Part shown: positions 8,845 to 18,249 of the stretch, piece by piece
Layout: the number at the start of each line of letters is the position of its first letter
Position numbering within the stretch: position 1 is the first letter of the stretch
Notes under the pieces: generated by a model
The model's database searches: none
What the model was told of the DNA's origin: nothing
What the model saw: the letters and a program-made list of their open reading frames with translations, nothing else
NCBI RefSeq assembly: GCF_040529335.1
Contig: NZ_CP159534.1
Coordinates: 2,108,001 to 2,172,000 of the forward strand
DNA: 64,000 bases
Reading direction: 5' to 3'
DNA from: Streptomyces sp. HUAS MG91
GTDB taxonomy: Bacteria; Actinomycetota; Actinomycetes; Streptomycetales; Streptomycetaceae
Program-made: the position numbers and the translations under genes

Positions 8845-9423
8845 CTAGAGGCCGGGCAGGATGGAGGGCAACAGGTCCTGGAACGTGCGGCCGCTGGCCG
8901 GCGTGCCCAGGGCCGTCATCCTCCAGCCCGCGCCGTCCCGGTGCACCTTGGCCATGATCTGCGCCGTGTACTGGCCGCCGCCGTCGAGCGTGAAGCGGGC
9001 CAGCTCCTGGCCGTTCGTCTCATCGACCAGACGGCAGAACGCGTTCTGCACTTCCTGGAAGGTCTGGCCCGTGAACGAGTTGACCGTGAAGACGATCTGG
9101 TCGATGTGGACCGGGACACGCGCGAGGTCGACGAGGATCGCCTCGTCGTCACCGCCCTGCCCCGCACCGCCCACCAGGTTGTCACCGGTGTGCCGCACCG
9201 AGCCGTCGTCGCTGATGAGGTGGCGGAAGAAGACCACGTCCACCGGCTGCTTGTCCGCGAAGAGGACCGCGGAGGCGTCGAGGTCGATCTCGCGGGTGCG
9301 GGTGCCGAACAGACCCCGCCGCGGAGCCGCCTGCCAGCCGAGGCCCATCCGCACAGCGGTGAGGGTGCCCCCACCCTGCTTCTCGAGGCTGATCCCCTGC
9401 CCCTTGTCCAAGCTGATGCCCAC
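8845..9423 (-). CDS. terD: TerD family protein
   Basis: Encodes 192 residues, the usual TerD length. It opens with MGISLDKGQGISLEK and contains IDLDASAVLFAD, the SDDGSVRHTGDNLVGGAGQGGDDE calcium-binding loop with its acidic residues, and the VFTVNSFTGQTFQEVQNAF segment, all hallmarks of TerD/CABP domains. These small Ca2+-binding proteins act in the cytoplasm in tellurite resistance and in general stress signalling; several paralogues are usual in Streptomyces. It is the first gene of a two-gene operon with the longer TerD-like protein downstream. Confidence 0.95.
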   Translation of the reverse strand: MGISLDKGQGISLEKQGGGTLTAVRMGLGWQAAPRRGLFGTRTREIDLDASAVLFADKQPVDVVFFRHLISDDGSVRHTGDNLVGGAGQGGDDEAILVDLARVPVHIDQIVFTVNSFTGQTFQEVQNAFCRLVDETNGQELARFTLDGGGQYTAQIMAKVHRDGAGWRMTALGTPASGRTFQDLLPSILPGL

Positions 9424-9572
9424 GCGCGTCCCCTCTCGTACCGTCCCCTGTTGCCGCGGCGCCTGCGCGGTTGGTCAAACCCTAGAGGGCGACACTGACA
9501 GCACGGCCACCGCGGGCGGAATTTTGTGGCGGTCTTGCAACACAGCCCCATCGCTCCGCCCGTCGCGGCAGG

Positions 9573-11708
9573 TCAGGCCAGGCCCGCCTCCCTCATCTGC
9601 CGCAGCTCCTTCTTCATCTCCGACACCTCGTCGCGCAGGCGCGCCGCGATCTCGAACTGGAGGTCGGCCGCCGCGGCGCGCATCCGCTCGGTCAGCTCCT
9701 CGATCTGCTCGGAGAGCTCGGCCGCGGGACGGTCGGTGGGCACGGCCGGCTCCGCCTTGCCGCGCTTCTTCTTGCCCGTGTCCGCCGTGCCGAGCGAGGG
9801 GACGGGGGCCTTGGCACCCTTTCCGTCCTTGCCGCCCTTGCGGTAGCCGGTGCCGAGCAGCGCCTCCGTGTCGACGTCCTCGCGCGCGATGGACGCCACG
9901 ATGTCGTTGATCTTCTTGCGCAGGGGCTGCGGGTCGATGCCGTTCGCCTCGTTGTACGCGATCTGCTTCTCGCGGCGGCGGTTGGTCTCGTCGATGGCCT
10001 TCTCCATCGCCGGGGTGATCTTGTCGGCGTACATGTGGACCTGTCCCGACACGTTTCGCGCGGCGCGGCCGATGGTCTGGATCAGGGACGTCCCGGAGCG
10101 CAGGAAGCCCTCCTTGTCGGCGTCGAGGATCGCCACCAGGGACACCTCGGGCAGGTCGAGGCCCTCACGCAGCAGGTTGATGCCGACCAGGACGTCGTAC
10201 TCGCCCGCGCGCAGTTCGCGCAGCAGCTCGACGCGGCGCAGGGTGTCCACGTCGCTGTGCAGGTAGCGCACCTGGATGCCCAGCTCCAGGAAGTAGTCCG
10301 TGAGGTCCTCGGCCATCTTCTTGGTGAGCGTGGTGACGAGGACGCGCTCGTCCTTCTCGGTGCGCGTGCGGATCTCGTGCACCAGGTCGTCGATCTGCCC
10401 CTCGGTGGGCTTGACGACGACCTCGGGGTCGATGAGGCCGGTGGGGCGGATGATCTGCTCGACGAAGCCGTCCGAGCGGGCCAGCTCGTAGTTCCCGGGC
10501 GTCGCCGACAGGTAGACGGTCTGGCCGATGCGCTCCTGGAACTCCTCCCACTTGAGGGGGCGGTTGTCGAGCGCGGACGGCAGGCGGAAGCCGTGGTCGA
10601 CCAGGGTGCGCTTGCGGGAGGCGTCGCCCTCGTACATGGCGCCGATCTGCGGCACGGTGACGTGCGACTCGTCGATGACGAGCAGGAAGTCGTCCGGGAA
10701 GTAGTCGAGCAGCGTGTTGGGCGGGGAGCCGGGCTCGCGGCCGTCGAAGTGCATCGAGTAGTTCTCCACGCCGGAGCAGGAGCCGATCTGGCGGAGCATC
10801 TCGAGGTCGTACGTGGTGCGCATGCGCAGACGCTGGGCCTCCAGCATCTTGCCCTGCTTCTCCAGCTCGGTGAGGCGCTCGCCCAGCTCCTTCTCGATGT
10901 CGTTCGCCGCGCGCTCCAGGCGCTCGGGGCCCGCCACGTAGTGGGTCGCCGGGAAGATGTACAGCGAGTCGTCGTCGCTGATGACCTCTCCGGTGAGCGG
11001 GTGGAGGGTGGAGAGCGACTCGATCTCGTCGCCGAACATCTCGATGCGGACCGCGAGCTCCTCGTAGACCGGGAAGATCTCGATGGTGTCGCCGCGCACC
11101 CGGAAGGTGCCGCGCTGGAACGCCAGGTCGTTGCGCGTGTACTGGATGTCGACGAAGCGGCGCAGCAGGTCGTCGCGGTCGATCTCGTCGCCGACCTTCA
11201 GGGGGACCATGCGGTCCACGTACTCCTGGGGCGTGCCGAGGCCGTAGATGCAGGAGACGGAGGCGACCACGACGACGTCGCGGCGGGTCAGCAGCGAGTT
11301 CGTCGCCGAGTGGCGCAGGCGCTCCACCTCCTCGTTGATCGAGGAGTCCTTCTCGATGTACGTGTCCGACTGCGGGACGTACGCCTCGGGCTGGTAGTAG
11401 TCGTAGTACGAGACGAAGTACTCCACCGCGTTGTTCGGCAGCAGCTCGCGGAATTCGTTCGCCAGCTGGGCGGCCAGCGTCTTGTTCGGCGCCATCACCA
11501 GGGTGGGGCGCTGGAGTTTCTCGATCATCCACGCCGTGGTGGCGGACTTGCCGGTGCCGGTCGCGCCGAGCAGGACGACGTCCTTCTCGCCTGCTGTGAC
11601 GCGCTTCTCCAGCTCGGCGATGGCCGCGGGCTGGTCACCGCTGGGCTGGTACGGGCTGACGACCTCGAAAGGTGCCACCGTGCGTTCGATCTTGGATACG
11701 GGCCGCAT
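9573..11708 (-). CDS. uvrB: Excinuclease ABC subunit B
   Basis: Encodes 711 residues from the ATG at 11708 ([20 protein letters not shown]); a second open start 30 bases upstream is possible. UvrB is the damage-verifying helicase-like subunit of nucleotide excision repair and works with UvrA and UvrC. Visible motifs: Walker A ([14 protein letters not shown]), the beta-hairpin region ([18 protein letters not shown]), DESHV (motif II), YLSATPG, the helicase C half ([30 protein letters not shown] and QTIGRAARN), and the C-terminal UVR domain that binds UvrC ([26 protein letters not shown]). I find no clear actinobacterial LexA box in the 60 bp upstream. Confidence 0.99.
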   Translation of the reverse strand: MRPVSKIERTVAPFEVVSPYQPSGDQPAAIAELEKRVTAGEKDVVLLGATGTGKSATTAWMIEKLQRPTLVMAPNKTLAAQLANEFRELLPNNAVEYFVSYYDYYQPEAYVPQSDTYIEKDSSINEEVERLRHSATNSLLTRRDVVVVASVSCIYGLGTPQEYVDRMVPLKVGDEIDRDDLLRRFVDIQYTRNDLAFQRGTFRVRGDTIEIFPVYEELAVRIEMFGDEIESLSTLHPLTGEVISDDDSLYIFPATHYVAGPERLERAANDIEKELGERLTELEKQGKMLEAQRLRMRTTYDLEMLRQIGSCSGVENYSMHFDGREPGSPPNTLLDYFPDDFLLVIDESHVTVPQIGAMYEGDASRKRTLVDHGFRLPSALDNRPLKWEEFQERIGQTVYLSATPGNYELARSDGFVEQIIRPTGLIDPEVVVKPTEGQIDDLVHEIRTRTEKDERVLVTTLTKKMAEDLTDYFLELGIQVRYLHSDVDTLRRVELLRELRAGEYDVLVGINLLREGLDLPEVSLVAILDADKEGFLRSGTSLIQTIGRAARNVSGQVHMYADKITPAMEKAIDETNRRREKQIAYNEANGIDPQPLRKKINDIVASIAREDVDTEALLGTGYRKGGKDGKGAKAPVPSLGTADTGKKKRGKAEPAVPTDRPAAELSEQIEELTERMRAAAADLQFEIAARLRDEVSEMKKELRQMREAGLA

Positions 11709-11768
11709 GGAATCCACCGTACGACCCACCACTGACAACCGGGCCGGATCAGCCGTCCGAGGCAGGTG

Positions 11769-12638
11769 TCACCAGTCCTGCGTGGTGCGGCCCGCCCCCT
11801 GCCGGCCGAAGGAGCGCCGCGGCCGGGGGGTCCGGAACGGAGTACGGGTGGCCGAGGCGTCGGCGCGGTGGTCCGCCGCCTCCTGGGCGTCGCGCCAGTC
11901 GGGGCGGCCCATGACCATCAGCGGATCGAACATGACGACCACTCCGGCCAGGAGGAGGAAGCAGAGCGGGCCGATCATCATGGGCGCGATGATGCCGGCG
12001 GCCGTGTCGCCTCCGGGATTGCCGCTGACCGAGCCCTGCATGTGGACGCTGACGCCCGTCATCGCCATGTAGTGCATGCCGGACACGGCGAGCCCCATGA
12101 CGAGGCTCGCGCCGAGGCTCCAGAGGATGCCGCGCACCTGTACGGCCGCCCACAGGGCCAGGGTGGCGGCCACCATGGCGATCACCACGGAGGCCACCAC
12201 GGTGAGGATGTTGTACTGAATCGTCCCGTGAAGGCGCATTCCGGCCATTCCGAGGTAGTGCATCGTGGCGACGCCCAGACCGGTGATGGTGCCTCCGGTG
12301 AAGAGGGCGGGGCCGGTCGCTCCCTTGTAGCCGACGATGAAGACGCCGACGCCGACCATGACGATGGCGACCCCGAGGCTCGCGAACGTCGTCGCCATGT
12401 CGTAGTGGATCGGCACTCCCTCGACGGAGAAGCCCATCATCGCGATGAAGTGCATCGTCCAGATGCCGGAGCCGATGGCGGCCGAGCCGAGGACGAGCCA
12501 ACCGGCCCGCCAGGTGTTGGCCACCAGGAGCGATCTGGTCGTGCAGCGCAAGCCCAGCGCGCCTCCCAGGCAGGCCATGAGGTACGCCACTACCGGTGTG
12601 ACGAGTCCATAACTGAAGCCGTCGACCGTGCCCTGCAT
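11769..12638 (-). CDS. MHYT-domain integral membrane sensor protein
   Basis: Encodes 289 residues. Three copies of the MHYT signature lie in membrane helices: MHFIAMMGF, MHYLGMAGM and MHYMAMTGV. MHYT domains are seven-helix modules suggested to bind copper and to sense O2, CO or NO. Here the domain is not joined to a GGDEF or kinase output domain; only a 50-residue hydrophilic C-terminal tail follows, rich in Arg, Asp and Ala. It is read toward uvrB on the same strand and is divergent from the phosphodiesterase gene across 269 bp. Function as a free-standing sensor is unknown. Confidence 0.9.
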   Translation of the reverse strand: MQGTVDGFSYGLVTPVVAYLMACLGGALGLRCTTRSLLVANTWRAGWLVLGSAAIGSGIWTMHFIAMMGFSVEGVPIHYDMATTFASLGVAIVMVGVGVFIVGYKGATGPALFTGGTITGLGVATMHYLGMAGMRLHGTIQYNILTVVASVVIAMVAATLALWAAVQVRGILWSLGASLVMGLAVSGMHYMAMTGVSVHMQGSVSGNPGGDTAAGIIAPMMIGPLCFLLLAGVVVMFDPLMVMGRPDWRDAQEAADHRADASATRTPFRTPRPRRSFGRQGAGRTTQDW

Positions 12639-12814
12639 GTGTCGCAGCCCTTCCGCCCTGTTGTGCCGTGAGGTGCCTTGCCGGTGCCCCGAGGGCGACC
12701 ACAGGAGTGGTCGCGGTTGAGCCTGAGATTAAAGCTCACGCGGGACCGTCCGAACGATTTTCCGGCAAAGAATCCTGACACCCGACACGGGGGTCGTCGC
12801 AGTCGGGTAACTCC

Positions 12815-12858
12815 GTTCAACCTCTGACCATCCTTCGCCTGTCTTCTGTTGGCTCCGG
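12815..12858 (+). promoter_or_regulatory. PHO-box-like direct repeats upstream of the phosphodiesterase gene
   Basis: The 11-nt units GTTCAACCTCT and GACCATCCTTC follow one another, with two weaker units after them (GCCTGTCTTCT, GTTGGCTCCGG). Streptomyces PhoP binds 11-nt direct repeats beginning GTTCA. The site lies 50-93 bases before the GTG start. The first unit is a good match; the others are weaker. Confidence 0.5.
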
Positions 12859-12907
12859 GCTGTCACGCTCGTGCCGTCCGTGATCTCACGACGCACGAGG
12901 AGCAGAC

Positions 12908-13792
12908 GTGTCCGCACGTACAGCAGTCGCCCTGACCTGCGTGACCGGTTCGGCCGTCATCGGGGTTCTGGTCCTGCCCACGGCGGCCCAGGCCGCCCCC
13001 GGGTCCACCCCTCACGACGGTCCGGTGATCGTCGCCCACCGCGGTGCCTCCGCCTACGCCCCCGAAAATACTCTCGAAGCAGTCGACAAAGCGGACAGGC
13101 TCGGCTTCGACTGGGTCGAGAACGATGTCCAGCGCACCAAGGACGGCGCTCTGGTGGTGCTGCACGACACGACCCTGGCGCGCACCACCGACGCGGAGCA
13201 GGTCTTTCCCGACCGCGCTCCGTGGAACGTACGGGACTTCACCGCCGCCGAGATCGCCAAGCTGGACGCGGGCAGCTGGAAGGGCACCGCGTTCACGGGC
13301 GCGCGGATCCCGACGCTGCACCAGTACCTGAAGCGGGTGGAACGCAACCACCAGAAACTCCTCATGGAGATCAAGTCGCCCGAGCTGTACCCGGGCATCG
13401 AGGACCAGATCCTGCGGCAGCTGGGCCGGGACGGCTGGCTGAATCGCGGGCACGTCAAGAAGCGGCTGGTCATCCAGAGCTTCGACGCCGCGAGCGTCCG
13501 GACGGTGCACGAGCGGCGGCCCGACATCACGACCGGCTTCCTGGGCACCCCCGCCGTGGCGGAGCTGCCCGCGTACGCGAAATTCGCCGATCAGATCAAT
13601 CCGTCGAACACGACGATCGGCACGGACTACGTCGCCGCGGTGCACGCGTTCAAGGGGCCGCACGGCAAGCCCCTCCAGGTCTACACATGGACCGTCAACG
13701 ACGCGGCGGCGGCGCAGCGCGTGGCCGGGTTCGGGGTCGACGGGATCATCACGAACAACCCCGACGTCGTGCGTGGGGCGCTGGCCGACTGA
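12908..13792 (+). CDS. glpQ2: Secreted glycerophosphodiester phosphodiesterase
   Basis: Encodes 294 residues. A signal peptide ends near residue 30 (VLVLPTAAQAAPG). The GDPD barrel follows: VIVAHRGASAYAPENT with the catalytic His and metal-binding Glu, WVENDVQRTKDGALVVLHD with the second Glu/Asp pair and His, LLMEIKSPE, and YTWTVNDAA near the end. The enzyme splits glycerophosphodiesters to glycerol-3-phosphate and an alcohol, outside the cell, to scavenge phosphate. The GTG start has GAGGAG upstream. S. coelicolor has two PhoP-controlled enzymes of this type, and the place next to uvrB fits GlpQ2; the leader has PHO-box-like repeats. Confidence 0.93.
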   Translation: MSARTAVALTCVTGSAVIGVLVLPTAAQAAPGSTPHDGPVIVAHRGASAYAPENTLEAVDKADRLGFDWVENDVQRTKDGALVVLHDTTLARTTDAEQVFPDRAPWNVRDFTAAEIAKLDAGSWKGTAFTGARIPTLHQYLKRVERNHQKLLMEIKSPELYPGIEDQILRQLGRDGWLNRGHVKKRLVIQSFDAASVRTVHERRPDITTGFLGTPAVAELPAYAKFADQINPSNTTIGTDYVAAVHAFKGPHGKPLQVYTWTVNDAAAAQRVAGFGVDGIITNNPDVVRGALAD

Positions 13793-13835
13793 GTTCGGCC
13801 CGGCGTTGTCAGTGCCCCGCCGTACCGTGGTCGCC

Positions 13836-14411
13836 ATGGACGCCACCGGGCAGAACGAGCAGGGCACGGCCGCCGCGCGGCAGCGGGTCGTGTGGGCCGT
13901 CGTGGACAGCGACATCGGGCCGCTGCTGCTGGCCGCCACGAGGGACGGCCTGGCGAACGTGGTCTTCCACGCCACGGACGCGGTCCGGGACAAGGCGCTC
14001 GGCCGGCTCGGCTCCCGTTTCGGGACCGAGCCCGTCGAGGAGCCGGACTCTCCGCTGCTCGCCGACGCGATACGGCAGTTGGCGGAGTATTTCGCCGGGC
14101 GGCGGCGCGACTTCGAGCTGCCGCTCGACTGGTCGCTGATCACCGGGTTCAACCGGGAGGTGCTGCGCGAGCTGGCGGCCGGGGTGTCGTACGGCGCGGT
14201 CGTGGGGTACGGGGATCTGGCCCGGCGGGTCGGGCAGCCGGCCGCCGCTCAGGCCGTGGGGGCGGCGATGGGGGCGAATCCGCTGCCGGTCGTGGTGCCG
14301 TGCCACCGCGTCGTGGAGCGCGACGGCGGCATCGGGGGCTTCGGGGGCGGGCTGGAGACGAAGCGGAAGCTGCTCGCGCTGGAAGGGGTGTTGCCCGAAC
14401 CTCTGTTCTGA
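13836..14411 (+). CDS. ogt: Methylated-DNA-[protein]-cysteine S-methyltransferase
   Basis: Encodes 191 residues from the ATG at 13836. The suicide active site PCHRVV is present within VPCHRVVERDGGIGGFGGG, followed by the KRKLLALEG terminus typical of the Ogt/AGT family. The DNA-binding helix segment (SYGAVVGYGDLARRVGQPAAAQAVGAAMGANP) precedes it. The protein takes alkyl groups from O6-alkylguanine and O4-alkylthymine in DNA onto its own cysteine. It is 43 bp downstream of the phosphodiesterase gene. DNA repair by this protein fits the neighbourhood of uvrB, though the two genes are not in one operon. Confidence 0.95.
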   Translation: MDATGQNEQGTAAARQRVVWAVVDSDIGPLLLAATRDGLANVVFHATDAVRDKALGRLGSRFGTEPVEEPDSPLLADAIRQLAEYFAGRRRDFELPLDWSLITGFNREVLRELAAGVSYGAVVGYGDLARRVGQPAAAQAVGAAMGANPLPVVVPCHRVVERDGGIGGFGGGLETKRKLLALEGVLPEPLF

Positions 14412-14456
14412 GAGGGTCGCTGGGCTGCGGTCGCCTTCTGGTGGGGTGGGGGTTGC

Positions 14457-15854
14457 GTGGTGCGTACGCGTGGTGGATGGCGGCATCGCCTCAAGGGAGC
14501 GTCCCCGGACGGCGGACGGGCGGAGGATGCCGGACGCGCTGAGGGTGCCGGACCGGTCGTGGATGCCGGGCAGGGCGTGGATGCCGGACAGGGCGGGGAT
14601 GCCGGGCCGGTCGGGGGCATCGGTGCGGACGTCGTCGCGTTGCAGCGGCGTACGCAGCGGGTGCTCGTCGCCTCGCAGATACTCGGCGGTCTGGGAACCG
14701 CGACGGGGATCGCGCTGGCCGCTGTGCTCGCCAAGCAGGTGAGCGGGGACGAGGCGTTGTCCGGGCTCGCGTCCACCGCGAGCGTCGCCGGGACCGCGGT
14801 GCTCTCCGTGCCGCTGGCCGCGTTGATGAACGCGCGAGGGCGACGGGCCGGGCTCGTGCTCGCCTATCTGATCGGCGTGGCCGGCGCGGTGCTGACCGTG
14901 ATCGCCGCCGTGGCAGGAAGCTTCCCGCTGCTGCTCGTCGGGCTCGCCGGGTTCGGCGCGGCGTCGTCCGCGAATCTGCAGGCCCGGTACGCGGCGGCCG
15001 ATCTGGCGGCGCCGGACCGGCGGGCCCGCGCGATCTCGACCGTCGTGTGGGCCACCACCATCGGCGCCGTGCTCGGGCCCAACATCGCGGCGCCGGCGGG
15101 CCGCAGCGTCAGCGGGTTCGGGATACCGAAGGAGGCCGGGCCGTTCGTGTGGGCGGCCGGAGTCTTCCTCCTGTCCGCGGCCCTGGTGCAGATCATGCTG
15201 CGGCCCGATCCGCTGCTGACCGCACGCGCGGCGGCCCCCGCCGAGGAGCGAAGACCCGAGGCCCGCTCCGTCCGGGCGGGCTTCGCGGCGGTCGCCGCCT
15301 CGCCGCGGGCCCGGCTCGCGCTGGTGACGGTCGCCGTGTCGCACACCGCGATGGTGTCGGTCATGTCGATGACACCGGTGGATCTCCAGCACCATGGCGC
15401 GGGCATCCAGCTGATCGGGCTCGTGATCAGTGGGCACATCACGGGGATGTACGCGTTCTCCCCGGTCATGGGGCGGCTGGCCGACCGGTTCGGGCGGCTC
15501 ACGGTGATCGGACTCGCCGTCGGACTGCTCGCGTGTGCGGCGCTGCTGGCCGGGACGGCGGACGGCAGTCGCGCACAGAGCGCCGCGGGCCTGTTCACGC
15601 TCGGGCTCGGCTGGTCGGCGGGGCTCGTCGCGGGGTCCGCGCTGCTCACCGACTCGGTGCCGCAGGCAGCTCGGGCCGCCGCACAGGGGTTGTCCGATCT
15701 GACGACGAGCCTCTCGGCGGGTGTCGGCGGCGCGACCGCGGGGCTGGTGGTGGCCACGGCGAGCTACGCGTGGCTGAACCTGGCGGCGGCCTGCCTGCTG
15801 CTGCCGCTCGGCGCGCTCGCACTGTTCACCCGCCGCACAGCCCAACAGGCCTGA
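14457..15854 (+). CDS. MFS transporter with a repetitive N-terminal extension
   Basis: Up to 465 residues. About 12 membrane helices begin near residue 70 (RVLVASQILGGLGTATGIALAAVL). The inter-domain loop is AEERRPEARSVRAGF, and the second half has GRLADRFGRLTVIGLA, the usual MFS loop motif. It resembles drug or sugar efflux MFS proteins; no substrate can be named. The first 60 residues are hydrophilic and coded by an 18-bp repeat, so the true start is uncertain: GTG at 14457 or 14460 has a G-rich stretch upstream, and a GTG inside the repeat (near 14559) is also in frame. Confidence 0.85.
   Translation: MVRTRGGWRHRLKGASPDGGRAEDAGRAEGAGPVVDAGQGVDAGQGGDAGPVGGIGADVVALQRRTQRVLVASQILGGLGTATGIALAAVLAKQVSGDEALSGLASTASVAGTAVLSVPLAALMNARGRRAGLVLAYLIGVAGAVLTVIAAVAGSFPLLLVGLAGFGAASSANLQARYAAADLAAPDRRARAISTVVWATTIGAVLGPNIAAPAGRSVSGFGIPKEAGPFVWAAGVFLLSAALVQIMLRPDPLLTARAAAPAEERRPEARSVRAGFAAVAASPRARLALVTVAVSHTAMVSVMSMTPVDLQHHGAGIQLIGLVISGHITGMYAFSPVMGRLADRFGRLTVIGLAVGLLACAALLAGTADGSRAQSAAGLFTLGLGWSAGLVAGSALLTDSVPQAARAAAQGLSDLTTSLSAGVGGATAGLVVATASYAWLNLAAACLLLPLGALALFTRRTAQQA
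14525..14614 (+). repeat. Five 18-bp imperfect tandem repeats
   Basis: Five units of 18 bp built on GGATGCCGGNCNGGNCGT run head to tail inside the N-terminal coding part of the MFS gene. Each encodes six residues of the type (E/V/G)DAG(P/Q/R)(V/G/A). They are multiples of three, so unit gain or loss would keep the frame. Confidence 0.8.
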
Positions 15855-15878
15855 CCCGGGAGCCTCCAGGAGAAACGT

Positions 15879-16265
15879 TCAGCTGAGGGTGATGTGGTAC
15901 GCCTTGCGCAGCGTCTCGTGCACGGTCCACGTCGTGCGATCGCCCTCGCGCAGCACCGCCGCGCTGCCCGGGCCGACCTCCAGGGTGTCGCCGCCCTCGA
16001 CCTCGACGGTGGCGCGGCCGCTGACGACCACGAACAGTTCGTTCGCCTCGGTGTCGGTGACCACTCCGGGCGTGATCTGCCAGATGCCGCGCAGCTGCGT
16101 GCCGTCCGCCGACTCCCACAGCACCTTGCCGGTGACCTCGGGGGTGCCGGAGACGATCTGCGCGGGGTCGAGCGGCTCCGGTTCGAGCTCCACGTCCGGG
16201 ACGCGCACGGCGAAAGAGGGGGCGGAGGCGGCCGTGGCGGCTGCGGTCTGATCGTTCGCGGTCAT
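15879..16265 (-). CDS. Cupin-domain protein (Cupin_3/DUF861 type)
   Basis: Encodes 128 residues. After an Ala/Thr-rich N-terminus of about 20 residues, the rest is a single small cupin: KVLWESADGTQLRGIWQITPG, VTDTEANELFVVVSGRATVEVEGGDTLEVGPGSAAVLREGDRTTWTVHETLRKAYHI. The E-x-F-V-V-V-S-G strand and the GPGSAAVLREGD turn match the Cupin_3 subfamily, which includes (S)-ureidoglycine aminohydrolase and proteins of unknown activity. Conserved metal-binding histidines are partly missing. The ATG start is near the start of a short intergenic space; the gene is alone, divergent from the next gene. Confidence 0.85.
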   Translation of the reverse strand: MTANDQTAAATAASAPSFAVRVPDVELEPEPLDPAQIVSGTPEVTGKVLWESADGTQLRGIWQITPGVVTDTEANELFVVVSGRATVEVEGGDTLEVGPGSAAVLREGDRTTWTVHETLRKAYHITLS

Positions 16266-16427
16266 GGCTGGTCACCCTAGTCGGCCTGCGTCCCTCGTCT
16301 CACTGGACGCCTCGTAGCGTGCCGGGCCCGCCGACTGGACGGCTCGTCAAGGGGCACACGACTGACAGAGGCACAAAGCCATGTGGCCACACGGCCCGAC
16401 GGCCCATACGAGGGAGTTCACAACGAC

Positions 16428-16691
16428 ATGGAGATCTCCGGGATTCTCAGCGCGATAGTGATCGGCATCATCATCGGCGTGCTCGGGCGGCTGGTCCTGC
16501 CCGGGCGGCAACGGATCGGGATCCTGGCGACGATCGCCGTCGGCATCGTGGCGGCCCTGCTCGGCTCGGCGATCGCCGCGGGCCTCGACGTCGCCGACAC
16601 CAACGGGGTGGACTGGATCGAGTGGCTGATCCAGATCGGCCTGGCCGCGCTGGGAGTGGGGCTGCTCGACCGCGGCCGGGCGCGCCGCTGA
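16428..16691 (+). CDS. GlsB/YeaQ/YmgE family stress-response membrane protein
   Basis: Encodes 87 residues from the ATG at 16428, 11 bases after GGGAG. Three hydrophobic helices are evident: ISGILSAIVIGIIIGVLGRLVLPG, GILATIAVGIVAALLGSAIAAGL and IEWLIQIGLAALGVGLL. The G-x-x-G-x-L-G-R-L-(V/L)-x-P motif of the first helix is the hallmark of the transglycosylase-associated (GlsB) family, tied to general stress in many bacteria with no known biochemical activity. The gene stands alone. Confidence 0.9.
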   Translation: MEISGILSAIVIGIIIGVLGRLVLPGRQRIGILATIAVGIVAALLGSAIAAGLDVADTNGVDWIEWLIQIGLAALGVGLLDRGRARR

Positions 16692-16853
16692 GCACGTTCC
16701 CGACGGCCCTCGCCCTCCCTTCGACGGCACCGCTTCAACAGCACCGCGCCGCACGTCTCCTCAGCACGCCGTTTCGGTAGCAGACTCCATCGTGCGTACA
16801 GCCGGAGCATCCGCCGACGACGAGCGACGAGGCCGAAGGGACGGCGATCAGGC

Positions 16854-18080
16854 ATGAGCGGAAACAGGGCAGTCGCATATCTCAAACCGGGCGCGGTGGA
16901 GGTCAGGACCATCGACCACCCGACGCTCGAGCTGAAGGACGGCCCGGGGGTGGCGCGCGCCAACGTCGGCCGGATCTGTCGGCACGGCGTGATCCTCAAG
17001 GTGCTCGCCACCAACATCTGCGGCAGCGACCAGCACATGGTGCGCGGCCGCACCACGGCGCCCGAGGGCCTGGTCCTGGGCCACGAGATCACGGGCGAGA
17101 TCGTCGAGAAGGGCCCCGACGTCGAATTCCTGGACGTCGGGGACATCGTCTCCGTGCCGTTCAACATCGCGTGCGGCCGCTGCCGCAACTGCAAGGAGCG
17201 CAAGACCGGCATCTGCCTGAACGTCAACCCCGCACGCCCCGGGGCGGCTTATGGCTATGTCGACATGGGTGGCTGGGTCGGCGGTCAGGCCGAGTACGTG
17301 ATGGTCCCGTACGCGGACTTCAACGCGCTGCGCTTCCCGGACGCCGACCAGGCGCGCGAGAAGCTCCTCGACCTGACGATGCTGTCGGACATCTTCCCGA
17401 CCGGATTCCACGGCGCGCTCACGGCGGGGACGAAGGTCGGCTCGACCGTGTACGTCGCCGGCGCCGGGCCCGTCGGGCTGGCGGCGGCCGCGTCGGCGTA
17501 CCTGCTGGGGGCCGCCGTGGTGATCGTCGGCGATCTGAACCCCGAACGGCTGACCCAGGCACGCAGCTTCGGCTGCGAGACGGTCGACCTGACGCGGGGC
17601 GCCGCCGAGGATCAGGTGGCGCAGATCCTGGGCGTACCGGAGGTCGACGCCGCCGTGGACGCGGTCGGCTTCGAGGCCCGCGCGCACGGCCCTGACGCTC
17701 CCGAGGCGCCCGCGACGGTCCTGAACTCCCTGATGGGCCTCACGGCGGCCGGTGGCGCGCTCGGCATCCCGGGCCTGTACGTGACCGACGACCCGGGCGG
17801 TGTCGACCAGGACGCGCGCACCGGGACGCTGAAGGTGCGGCTGGGGCTCGGCTGGGCCAAGAGCCATCGGTTCACGACAGGACAGTGCCCCGTCATGAAG
17901 TACCACCGGGGTCTGATGATGGCGATTCTGCACGAGCGCGTGCACATCGCGAAGGCCGTCAACGCGACGGTGATCGGGCTGGAGGACGCGCCGCGCGGTT
18001 ACGCGGAGTTCGATCAGGGGGCGAGCAGGAAGTACGTCCTCGATCCGCACGGCGCGCTGAGCGGCGTACGGCCCGTCTAG
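16854..18080 (+). CDS. fdhA: Formaldehyde dehydrogenase, glutathione-independent
   Basis: Encodes 408 residues, a zinc-dependent medium-chain dehydrogenase. The catalytic zinc site is ATNICGSDQHMVRGR; the structural zinc site is the four-cysteine loop CGRCRNCKERKTGIC; the NAD-binding motif is GAGPVGLAAAASAYLLGA. The N-terminus MSGNRAVAYLKPG and the SDIFPTGFHGA motif are very like the Pseudomonas glutathione-independent formaldehyde dehydrogenase, which oxidises formaldehyde to formate (and dismutates it) with tightly bound NAD. In actinomycetes this family works without mycothiol. The gene is followed by a strong hairpin terminator. Confidence 0.92.
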   Translation: MSGNRAVAYLKPGAVEVRTIDHPTLELKDGPGVARANVGRICRHGVILKVLATNICGSDQHMVRGRTTAPEGLVLGHEITGEIVEKGPDVEFLDVGDIVSVPFNIACGRCRNCKERKTGICLNVNPARPGAAYGYVDMGGWVGGQAEYVMVPYADFNALRFPDADQAREKLLDLTMLSDIFPTGFHGALTAGTKVGSTVYVAGAGPVGLAAAASAYLLGAAVVIVGDLNPERLTQARSFGCETVDLTRGAAEDQVAQILGVPEVDAAVDAVGFEARAHGPDAPEAPATVLNSLMGLTAAGGALGIPGLYVTDDPGGVDQDARTGTLKVRLGLGWAKSHRFTTGQCPVMKYHRGLMMAILHERVHIAKAVNATVIGLEDAPRGYAEFDQGASRKYVLDPHGALSGVRPV

Positions 18081-18098
18081 AAGCACGACGCAGTCGGG

Positions 18099-18135
18099 GG
18101 AAGGGGGCTCCACGCGCGCGTGGAGCCCCCTTCCC
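18099..18135 (+). terminator. Hairpin terminator after fdhA
   Basis: Arms GGAAGGGGGCTCCACGC and its near-perfect complement CGTGGAGCCCCCTTCC flank a 3-4 base loop. There is no U-tract, as is common in Streptomyces. It separates fdhA from psuG. Confidence 0.8.
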
Positions 18136-18249
18136 GTGCTCCTCGGGGATTCTTCCGCGTACGCCTCGCCCATGGGTCGCGTGTTTGAGAGTGACGCGCG
18201 TCCGCCAGGGATGTCAGGGACAGATCAGTGGGGCGGAGGAGGCACGCGC

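Noticed and set aside
10035..11735. Long plus-strand open frame opposite uvrB
   Set aside because: Composition (Val/Asp/His/Gln/Arg-rich) is that of an antisense shadow, and uvrB is certain on the minus strand.
11709..11768. LexA/SOS box before uvrB
   Set aside because: No GAAC-N4-GTTC-type site is present in the upstream space.
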